From: Vibrio pelagius
GTDB taxonomy: Bacteria > Pseudomonadota > Gammaproteobacteria > Enterobacterales > Vibrionaceae
Length of the DNA: 64,000 bases
Direction of reading: 5' to 3'
NCBI RefSeq assembly: GCF_024347575.1
Contig: NZ_AP025503.1
Span: forward strand, 124,001 to 188,000
Shown: positions 57,520-64,000 of the stretch, one piece after another
How positions within the stretch are numbered: position 1 is the stretch's first letter
How the letters are laid out: the number at the start of each line of letters is the position of its first letter
Notes under the pieces: model-generated
The model's input: the letters and a program-made list of their open reading frames with translations, nothing else
Databases searched by the model: none
Told to the model about the DNA's origin: nothing
Translations under genes and position numbers: made by a program

Positions 57520-58523
57520 ACATCAATGTTAACAATGTTACTTTGAGAGAAGAGATTGAATATTCTCTGTTCACGTTTACTTACTATGTCAGTTAGTTGG
57601 AAAGCCCCATCATTTTCATTGTGTAAGTTGTATATAGGCATCCCTGGGTATAGCATTAATGCGGTGTATTGAGCTGTAGATAAAATGCCGACTAAACCTG
57701 AAAGTTTTATTTGCTTTTCAAGGATTTCCACCTCTAAGGGAAAATCACTAACGTGATAAGTAACACTCTCCATTTGAAGAATTCGACTTTTCAGCTCCTC
57801 TGACTCTGTTCGGTGAGGAAAATATACTATTGGCTTGTTATGTTTTTTTATAAAGTAATTTAGTTCATTTATATAAGAGTCTATTGTCTTTCTTCTTTTA
57901 TGCCCAATTGCTCCCTGCCCAATAAAGCCTATAGGTGCATTAGAGTCATACAAGGATTCCGAGTTATATCTCTCTTTCAGGGTCGATAATGTATTTTTCG
58001 TTATTTTATGTTCCGGGTTAGGGATGTCGAATATGGTGAAGAGCTCGAGATTTTTACTTTGACTAATCTTACCAATTGGTTTGCAACCGAGTAATCTCAC
58101 AACAAGATCTTGAAGAAATCTTGGTCGATAATATATATCTTTTGTTCTAATGGTTTCTTCATATTCGTTGATGGTTAGTGTGCCATCATCAAAATAGATT
58201 TCATTATCAATTTTTAAATTGCGAAGTATTAGTTTGGTTCGCCATGATTTATATTCACCGTGAAAAAAATTTTCCAATTTACTGTTTCTAGTTATCGTTT
58301 TTATTTTTTTTATAACGCTAGGTACTTTCGTTGTTCTATTCGTTCTATCTAACGTAATAACATGATCCCAAAGGCTCTTATTTACTATTCTCCTTTGCTG
58401 AGTTATTCCTGGTTCTGAGTCTTGATTTACTAGGACAAGAATATTATTCTCAGTTTTGTATTCCACACGAGCTTCATTGGCACAAATATATTGAAATGGT
58501 GATGTTACAAGAAATAAATTCAT
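57501..58523 (-). CDS. Sialyltransferase-like (GT52-like) putative nonulosonic acid transferase
   Basis: The protein (340 residues) begins MNLFLVTSPFQYICANEA, like GT52 lipooligosaccharide sialyltransferases. It has an acidic-acidic-Gly motif in IYFDDGTLTINEYE, an HP-like motif replaced by IVYFPHRTESEE, and an S-T pair in GILSTAQYTALMLYPGMP. These sit in the order seen in bacterial sialyltransferases that use CMP-sugars. Given the CMP-pseudaminic acid operon facing it, a pseudaminyltransferase is the best guess. The gene is AT-rich compared with waaA and starts 10 bases after its stop, so it is probably the last gene of the hldD-lpxM-waaF-waaA unit. Its stop lies within the pse terminator. 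Confidence 0.68.
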   Translation of the reverse strand: MNLFLVTSPFQYICANEARVEYKTENNILVLVNQDSEPGITQQRRIVNKSLWDHVITLDRTNRTTKVPSVIKKIKTITRNSKLENFFHGEYKSWRTKLILRNLKIDNEIYFDDGTLTINEYEETIRTKDIYYRPRFLQDLVVRLLGCKPIGKISQSKNLELFTIFDIPNPEHKITKNTLSTLKERYNSESLYDSNAPIGFIGQGAIGHKRRKTIDSYINELNYFIKKHNKPIVYFPHRTESEELKSRILQMESVTYHVSDFPLEVEILEKQIKLSGLVGILSTAQYTALMLYPGMPIYNLHNENDGAFQLTDIVSKREQRIFNLFSQSNIVNIDVKKSGE

Positions 58524-58533
58524 AGCTGATTTC

Positions 58534-59802
58534 CTATATGCTTTGTATCTTTTTTATGGTTTTTCCTATAGATCCCATGTTAGCTCTTACTACTTGTTGT
58601 GCATTCTTTGCTAAAATATCTCGTTCTTGAAAATTAGAAAAGTAATAACCTATAATTTGACTTAGGTTGTCACTACTCGTTATAACGATACCATTTTTAG
58701 AGTTTAACTGATTTACTATCTCTGGAAAATTAAAATAACTCGGCCCCGTCACCACAGGCACTCCCAAAGCTGCGGGCTCAAGCACATTATGCCCACCAAC
58801 CTTATCGCCAATTAAGCTGCCGCCCATAAAGCAGATATCTGCAGCGCCTATTAAAACCAGCATCTCGCCCATGGTATCACCCACATAAACTTGTGACTTT
58901 TCATAAGACTCAATGTCTGTGTTTGTTCTACGCGTGGTTGTAAACCCTGAGGATTGACATAAATGAACCACATCATCAAATCGCTCAGGGTGACGTGGAA
59001 CTATCATTAGCAAAGCATCCGGATAGGTGTTAAGTACCTCTTTATGTGCCTCTAGAATCTGCTCATCTTCACCTTTGTGAGTACTAGCGGCGATCCATAC
59101 TGGGCGGTTTACACCAAGCTCAGCCCTTAACGCTTTGCCTTTTGCTTTTACCTCATCTGAAATTTGTATATCGAACTTGATTGAGCCTGTGACGACTAGC
59201 TTACTCTTCGCAACACCCAGTGACTCAAAGTGGTCAGCGTCAGATTGACTCTGGCAAAGTATCTTCGTCAAGCAAGGCTCTATGACATTGAAGACGGGCT
59301 GAAACTTTGCGTAGTTGTTTCGAGACTTTTCAGATAAGCGTGCGTTGACCACCGTGACGGGTACACCAAACTTAGACACTTGGTGCAGCGTGTTCGGCCA
59401 CAACTCTGTCTCAATGATCAGCATTTTCTGCGGTTGGATCGCGTTAAGAAAGCCTTTTACCGCAAAGCCAAAATCAATCGGCATGTATCTGTGTTCAACC
59501 AAAGTACCAAGCTTCTCAATCTGCTCAGCCCCCGTACTGGTCGTGGTGGTCACCACAATAGTCTGCTCTGGATTTTGCTTTTTTAGCGCTTTGATAAGAG
59601 GCGTTGCGGCAATACTTTCACCAACCGACACCGCATGAATCCAAATAGGGCGCTGGCTTGATGCGAGCTTAGGTGTGATACCGAAGTGTTCCTTCCAACG
59701 TGTACCAAACTTGGGTTTGTTTGGCTTACTTTTATATAAGCCAAACAGAAGCAAAGGAGCGACAAGTGCGAGGAGCAGCGTGTAGAAAAACCGAATTAAC
59801 AT
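58534..59802 (-). CDS. waaA: Kdo transferase WaaA (KdtA)
   Basis: WaaA (422 residues) attaches Kdo to lipid IVA at the inner membrane. An N-terminal anchor (LIRFFYTLLLALVAPLLLFG) is followed by the GT-B domains with the catalytic HAVSVGESIA-type Glu. Other motifs are ETELWPN, AASTHKGEDEQIL and GGHNVLEPAALGVPVVTGP. It overlaps waaF by seven bases. Since kdkA is present nearby, it is likely monofunctional, as in Haemophilus and Vibrio (inference). Confidence 0.96.
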   Translation of the reverse strand: MLIRFFYTLLLALVAPLLLFGLYKSKPNKPKFGTRWKEHFGITPKLASSQRPIWIHAVSVGESIAATPLIKALKKQNPEQTIVVTTTTSTGAEQIEKLGTLVEHRYMPIDFGFAVKGFLNAIQPQKMLIIETELWPNTLHQVSKFGVPVTVVNARLSEKSRNNYAKFQPVFNVIEPCLTKILCQSQSDADHFESLGVAKSKLVVTGSIKFDIQISDEVKAKGKALRAELGVNRPVWIAASTHKGEDEQILEAHKEVLNTYPDALLMIVPRHPERFDDVVHLCQSSGFTTTRRTNTDIESYEKSQVYVGDTMGEMLVLIGAADICFMGGSLIGDKVGGHNVLEPAALGVPVVTGPSYFNFPEIVNQLNSKNGIVITSSDNLSQIIGYYFSNFQERDILAKNAQQVVRANMGSIGKTIKKIQSI

Positions 59803-60854
59803 GCGCTTACCGAAATGGCCTCTAACTTGTGGATGCTATTAATGACTTGTTTCGGTGACAGCTCGGTTAGGCATTTTAAGTGTTTGAACTCGCATTCACG
59901 TTGGAAACACGGACGGCAATCAATGTCGGTATGCACAATCTCGACTTTTTCAGCCAGTGGTGGCGTATATTTGGGAGATGTTGAGCCGTAAACCGCAACA
60001 ACGTTGCAACCCACGGCTGCAGCAACGTGCATCAAGCCAGAGTCGTTTGCAACCACAGTTTGACAAGCGCCAAGCAGATCTACGGCTTCAATTAGGCTAG
60101 TTTGACCCGCTAAGACGTGAATTTGCGATTGCAGTTCATCAGGAACAAGATCTTTGATGTTGTTACACGTGTCCAAATCTTTTTGAGAACCAAACAGCCA
60201 CACTTGCTTACCTGCTTTACTCATCGAGGTTGCAACTTCTGCATAATGCGTTTCTGGCCACTTTTTAGCAGGGCCGAACTCCGCACCTGGGCAAAGGCCA
60301 GTGATGGTAGTATCTAAGGTAAGGTTAAACCTGTTCGCTGTTTTTAGCTGCTCATCTTTGAGAATGGTGAGAGCCGGTCTCGGTAGCTGCTCCAATCCAC
60401 CTAAAGAGCTAGAGTCGATCATCTCTGCTTTAGGGTGGGCAAGGGCGACATAACGCTCAACCATGTATTGGAATGATTTTTTATTAGGGCGCAGATCATT
60501 TAAAAGACCATAACGCATCTCACCTTTCCAGCCGGTACGTTTGGGAATATCCGCAAACCAAGGAATCAGTGCCGATTTAGCCGAGTTAGGGCAAATGAAA
60601 GCTTGGTCATACTGAGCTTCACGCAGCGTTTTACCGATCGCTCGACGACCGAGAAAGTTAAATTCACCATGACCAATCGGCATATCAATCGCTCGATTAA
60701 CCTCTGGCATACGCTCAAGAATCGGCTTACACCAACCGGGTGCCATCACATCGATGACGGCATCAGGGTGTTGTTGTTTCAGGGTGATGTAAAGTGACTG
60801 TGACATCACCATATCGCCCACCCAAGATGGACCTATGATCAGAATTTTTTTCAT
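59796..60854 (-). CDS. waaF: ADP-heptose:LPS heptosyltransferase II WaaF
   Basis: WaaF (352 residues) adds the second heptose of the inner core. Motifs are IIGPSWVGDMVMSQSLYITL, CPGAEFGPAKKWPETHYAEV and ANDSGLMHVAAAVGCNVVAV. ATG 60854 is the true start. The frame is open to 61043 but that extension lies inside lpxM and does not fit the family. Start and stop overlap the neighbouring lpxM and waaA genes by four and seven bases, which shows a tight operon. Confidence 0.95.
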   Translation of the reverse strand: MKKILIIGPSWVGDMVMSQSLYITLKQQHPDAVIDVMAPGWCKPILERMPEVNRAIDMPIGHGEFNFLGRRAIGKTLREAQYDQAFICPNSAKSALIPWFADIPKRTGWKGEMRYGLLNDLRPNKKSFQYMVERYVALAHPKAEMIDSSSLGGLEQLPRPALTILKDEQLKTANRFNLTLDTTITGLCPGAEFGPAKKWPETHYAEVATSMSKAGKQVWLFGSQKDLDTCNNIKDLVPDELQSQIHVLAGQTSLIEAVDLLGACQTVVANDSGLMHVAAAVGCNVVAVYGSTSPKYTPPLAEKVEIVHTDIDCRPCFQRECEFKHLKCLTELSPKQVINSIHKLEAISVSAC

Positions 60855-61846
60855 CGTGTATACGTCTTGAGCCACAGCTCTCTGTCTTCGTAAGGATTGT
60901 AAGTACTTTCGGGATCCGGCTGAGTAGTTAAAAAGCGCAGTACCCACATGTACTGTTCCGGGCGTTCTTTTACGCACTCTTCGATAAACTGATTCATTCT
61001 CTGAGTGTCTTGATGATCGCTTTTTGAAGGATAATCCTGCCACGCCGGAAGTACATCAATATTGAATAAGCCGGTTTGAGCGTCATAGCTTGAGAAGACC
61101 GGGATGATTTTTGCACGGCTTACTTTAGATAATTTACCTAGTCCAGGGAGTGTCGCTTTCGGTATGTTGAAAAAATCCACAAAAATACTGTGTTCGCGAC
61201 CGTGGTCTTGGTCCGGTAAGTAATACCCTAAATAACCCTCTCGTACGGATTTGATAAAAGGTTTAATGCCGTTGTCTCGCTCATACACTCGACCGCCATA
61301 TTGCACTCGTTGTCTGTGCATTAACCAGTCTGTCACTGGGTTCTTCTGTTTCTTGGCCATCGCTGAAACGGGTAGACCTTGAGAAGCTAGATAGATAGCG
61401 GGAATATCAATTCCCCAGCTGTGAGGCACTAACAAAATAGCTTTGTGCCCTTGCTCCAGCGTCTCATGAATATTGTTGATACCGTTGACGGTGGTGTTTT
61501 TTGTTAACCAGCTTTGGCTGCGCAGCGAAAGAGAGGCGAAGTTAAGCAAAAATGAAACGGCAGTGGTTAGCGTTTTCTCAAGCAGTTGCTCTTTTTCCGC
61601 GTCACTTTTTTCTGGGAAGCAGAGGCCGAAGTTAATCCACGCATTGTTTATGGTTCTACTCGGTTTTTTTATCGCATATCTTGCTAGCTTGCAGCTCAAC
61701 CAGTACTTTGTTTTTTGTGGGAAAAATACCAATGGTATTCCCACTAAGATAGCTAGCCATGTTCCCCAGTGCTTCGGAGCAAGAAAGCCCCACTCAAAGG
61801 TGGGGTTGTAGGCATCTGGATCGAAGTCGTTACGCTTCTCGGTCAT
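60851..61846 (-). CDS. lpxM: Lipid A myristoyltransferase LpxM (MsbB)
   Basis: LpxM (331 residues) adds the last secondary acyl chain to lipid A. The catalytic HX4D box is LVPHSWGIDIPAIYLASQG, and GGRVYERDNGIKPFIKSVR and GYYLPDQDHGREHSIFVDFF are LpxM-type. The membrane anchor is WGTWLAILVGIPLVFFP. These features separate it from the LpxL-type enzyme at 30510-31484. It lies between hldD and waaF in one leftward transcript. Confidence 0.94.
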   Translation of the reverse strand: MTEKRNDFDPDAYNPTFEWGFLAPKHWGTWLAILVGIPLVFFPQKTKYWLSCKLARYAIKKPSRTINNAWINFGLCFPEKSDAEKEQLLEKTLTTAVSFLLNFASLSLRSQSWLTKNTTVNGINNIHETLEQGHKAILLVPHSWGIDIPAIYLASQGLPVSAMAKKQKNPVTDWLMHRQRVQYGGRVYERDNGIKPFIKSVREGYLGYYLPDQDHGREHSIFVDFFNIPKATLPGLGKLSKVSRAKIIPVFSSYDAQTGLFNIDVLPAWQDYPSKSDHQDTQRMNQFIEECVKERPEQYMWVLRFLTTQPDPESTYNPYEDRELWLKTYTR

Positions 61847-61919
61847 TGAAAACTCTCAGTTCTTAGAGCGCTCTTAATCTAGCGAGCGCTCCTGATCTTG
61901 AAAAAAAGCAAGAGGACAA

Positions 61920-62861
61920 TTATTTGTTCTTCAGTGCCATGTACTCAGCAACGCCTTCGGCAACGGTTTTGAATTGAATATCACAACCCGTTGCACGCAG
62001 CTTCGTTAAGTCTGCCTGAGTAAACTCTTGGTAAGCGCCTTTTAGGTGCTCTGGGAATGGAATGGTCTCAATTTCACCTTTACCGTGGTGCTTGATGACG
62101 GCTTTGGCAACCTCTTCAAAAGATTCAGCATTACCTGTACCTAGGTTGAAAATACCTGACACGCCATTTTCTAGGAACCAAAGGTTCACTGCTGCTACGT
62201 CACCCACGTACACGAAATCACGTTTGAATGTTTCGCTACCCGCGAATAGCTTTGGATTTTCACCCGCGTTCATCTGGTTGTTTAGATGGAAAGCAACCGA
62301 TGCCATACTGCCTTTGTGGTCTTCACGTGGGCCGTAAACGTTGAAGTAACGGAAGCCGGTGATTTGCGATAGTTTTTCGTTATGCGCTGCGGCGTCTTCT
62401 TGCAAGCGACGAACATAGTTATCGAACTGCTGCTTAGAGTAGCCGTATACGTTTAGCGCACCTTCGTACTCTTTCTCTTCAATAAACGTGTCTGTCTCGC
62501 CATAAGTGGCGGCAGATGAGGCGTATAGGAAAGGAATTTCACGCTCAACACAGTAATGCAGTAGCTCTTTTGAGTACTCGTAGTTGTTAAGCATCATGTA
62601 CTTACCATCCCACTCGGTTGTCGCAGAGCATGCACCTTCGTGGAAAATCGCTTCGATATGGCCGAAATCATCGCCAGCCATAACTTGAGTTAGGAAGTCG
62701 TCACGATCCATGTAATCAGTGATGTCTAGGTCGACAAGGTTTTTGAACTTCTTACCATTCTTTAGGTTGTCGACGACTAGGATATCGTTGTGGCCTGCTT
62801 CATTAAGTGCCTTAACAATATTGCTGCCAATCATGCCAGCGCCACCCGTTACGATAATCAT
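61920..62861 (-). CDS. hldD: ADP-L-glycero-D-manno-heptose 6-epimerase HldD
   Basis: HldD (313 residues) makes the heptose donor used by the two heptosyltransferases of this locus. The NAD-binding motif is [20 protein letters not shown] and the SDR active site is YASSAATYG with [10 protein letters not shown]. The length is standard. It heads the leftward LPS core operon. In Vibrio cholerae the O-antigen locus begins next to hldD, but here a TetR regulator lies on the other side. Confidence 0.96.
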   Translation of the reverse strand: MIIVTGGAGMIGSNIVKALNEAGHNDILVVDNLKNGKKFKNLVDLDITDYMDRDDFLTQVMAGDDFGHIEAIFHEGACSATTEWDGKYMMLNNYEYSKELLHYCVEREIPFLYASSAATYGETDTFIEEKEYEGALNVYGYSKQQFDNYVRRLQEDAAAHNEKLSQITGFRYFNVYGPREDHKGSMASVAFHLNNQMNAGENPKLFAGSETFKRDFVYVGDVAAVNLWFLENGVSGIFNLGTGNAESFEEVAKAVIKHHGKGEIETIPFPEHLKGAYQEFTQADLTKLRATGCDIQFKTVAEGVAEYMALKNK

Positions 62862-63170
62862 ATTTTACCTACTCTTTTGAATACAAAACTATCGCGAGTA
62901 TAGCAAGGAATGAACAATTCGGGCTAGTGCAAACCAAGGTTACTCGCCTGTTAGCACCTGAATTGACTTCATAAATTAGGCATATAATCAGGAAGTTTTA
63001 TATCGCAATGAGGGATAGCTTCCAGCTGTTCAAGATTTACTGCCAGCCGTTCAAGACTGACTAACAGCCGAATAAGGCTTGTGGTTCCACCGACCAGATG
63101 TTAACGACTCGATCTATCTGGTTAGGGGCGATATACTGACTCTCTAAGTAGATAGGGATTAGAAATAGAA
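62862..63170. promoter_or_regulatory. Divergent hldD/TetR region with 21-base repeats and an inverted repeat
   Basis: Two 21-base direct repeats (63022-63042, 63043-63063; CCAGC[T/C]GTTCAAGA core) and a degenerate third (63064-63081) lie in tandem. Downstream an inverted repeat ACCAGAT/ATCTGGT (63093-63099 with 63116-63122) could be an operator of the TetR gene. No coding sequence is seen. Confidence 0.5.
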
Positions 63171-63806
63171 ATGAAGACACGTGACAAGATTGTTTATGCG
63201 GCATTGGAACTATTTAATGAGCACGGCGAGCGTAGTATTACCACTAACCATATCGCTGAACACATTGAGATCAGCCCTGGCAACCTATACTACCACTTCC
63301 GTAACAAACAAGAGATTGTGCGCGATATCTTCACTCTATATTCAGAGGAGCTGCTTGAGCGATTTACTCCCATCCAGGGTCAAAAAGAGAGCCTGACTCT
63401 GCTTAAGCATTACTTGGATTCCATCTTTACCTTGATGTGGAAATACCGTTTTTTCTACGCCAACCTTCCTGAGATCTTGTCTCGAGATGAGCAGCTGCAT
63501 AACGATTACATGGCGGTGCAAGAGCGTTTGCAATCTAACCTAATTGCGATCATGCGTGCATTCGTGGATTTGAAATTGTTGAAAGCCTCTGAAGATGAGA
63601 TGAAATCTATGGTGACGTCTCTGCACCTTATTGCGTCGAGCTGGCTTGCTTATCAATCTGCCATGTCACCAAGAACCCAAATCACCGAGCAAGTGATTCA
63701 TCAAGGCATGCTACAGATGATTGCTGTGGTGAAACCTATCGCAACCACTCAAGGCTTTGAGCAGTTAACTTTGTTGGAAGATGGTGTTCGAGCGTTGAAT
63801 GGGTAG
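63171..63806 (+). CDS. TetR/AcrR family transcriptional regulator
   Basis: The product (211 residues) has the TetR N-terminal DNA-binding domain (RDKIVYAALELFNEHGERSI, then TTNHIAEHIEISPGNLYYHF and RNKQEIVRDIF). A helical ligand domain follows, with aromatic residues in TLMWKYRFFYANLPEIL. The ligand and targets are not readable. It is divergent from hldD and followed by palindromic repeats. An inverted repeat before the gene may be its own operator. Confidence 0.9.
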   Translation: MKTRDKIVYAALELFNEHGERSITTNHIAEHIEISPGNLYYHFRNKQEIVRDIFTLYSEELLERFTPIQGQKESLTLLKHYLDSIFTLMWKYRFFYANLPEILSRDEQLHNDYMAVQERLQSNLIAIMRAFVDLKLLKASEDEMKSMVTSLHLIASSWLAYQSAMSPRTQITEQVIHQGMLQMIAVVKPIATTQGFEQLTLLEDGVRALNG

Positions 63807-63983
63807 AGCAGATGAGAGTGACGGGATACGAGATTCGAAGAGCTGATTAGAGTGACGGGATACGAGATGCGAAAAGCAAAAAAACGTTCTCACCCTGCCG
63901 TTCTTCACCACCCATTGACTCGAATTCCGTCTCTATTCTTTAATCTCTTCGCATCTCGATTACCCGAATCCCGTATCTGCTTT
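63806..63983. repeat. Long palindromic repeat with two direct 33-base units
   Basis: Two direct copies (63811-63843 and 63845-63877) share GATNAGAGTGACGGGATACG and the following GAGATNCGAANAGC. The right arm (about 63945-63983: GCATCTCGATTACCCGAATC then CCGTATCTGCTTTT) is complementary to them. The element shares words with the repeat between spoT and recG. Confidence 0.75.
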
Positions 63984-64000
63984 TTTGATAGCGAGGAACG

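Noticed and set aside
60855..61043. N-terminal extension of waaF
   Set aside because: The extra 63 residues fall inside lpxM in another frame and do not resemble heptosyltransferases. The ATG at 60854 gives the family start.
63806..64000. CRISPR array at the right end
   Set aside because: The repeats are two direct copies inside a palindrome with a one-base gap, with no spacers and no cas genes.

Overview
The window looks like the main chromosome of a Vibrio species. The gene order is the one expected for vibrios: end of the eps/gsp type II secretion operon, cysQ-nudE-nfuA-comF-bioH-tex, ompR-envZ, recG-spoT-rpoZ-gmk, rph-pyrE, slmA-coaBC-radC-rpmBG-mutM-coaD, then the waa/LPS core locus. 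GC is moderate except in two AT-rich genes of the LPS region. No rRNA, tRNA, CRISPR array, transposase or integrase was recognised.

Layout. 1-4028: gspJ (cut by the window edge), gspK, L, M, N. 4102-6300: a large lipoprotein with a von Willebrand A domain. 6530-10478: housekeeping genes (cysQ, nudE, nfuA, comF, bioH) and an unlisted 39-residue ORF. 11322-17125: tex, a CsrB-type regulatory RNA with a VarA/UvrY-like box upstream, greB, ompR and envZ. 17140-22949: hairpin repeats, recG, dispersed palindromic repeats, spoT, rpoZ, gmk. 23273-24784: a guanine-class purine riboswitch and the purine permease it probably controls. 24962-27693: psiE, a small outer-membrane protein and, divergent from it, a ToxR-like membrane regulator overlapping a small membrane partner gene. 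27746-41135: yicC, rph, pyrE, lpxL, slmA, coaBC, a chemoreceptor, radC, rpmB, rpmG (too short for an ordinary ORF list), mutM and an LtaS-like membrane enzyme.

41175-62861 is the LPS inner-core region. Leftward: coaD and three glycosyltransferases. Rightward: dgkA, kdkA and a PbgA/YejM-like sulfatase-fold protein. On the right, hldD-lpxM-waaF-waaA run leftward. Between these flanks lies a rightward operon with all six activities for CMP-pseudaminic acid (PseB, C, F, G, H, I, with G and H fused). It also carries a PseA/WbpG-type amidotransferase with its own HisH and HisF paralogs, so the final sugar probably carries an acetamidino group. An AT-rich capsule-type transferase gene precedes the operon, and an AT-rich gene with sialyltransferase-like motifs faces it as the last gene of the waaA operon. 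No Wzx, Wzy or WaaL gene is in the window. The simplest reading is a cassette that decorates the LPS core directly with an amidino-pseudaminic acid.

The features most worth following are the pseudaminic cassette with its two candidate transferases, the ToxR-like two-gene sensor next to an OMP gene, the CsrB RNA, the purine riboswitch, and several families of intergenic palindromes. The window ends with a TetR regulator and another copy of the long palindromic repeat.
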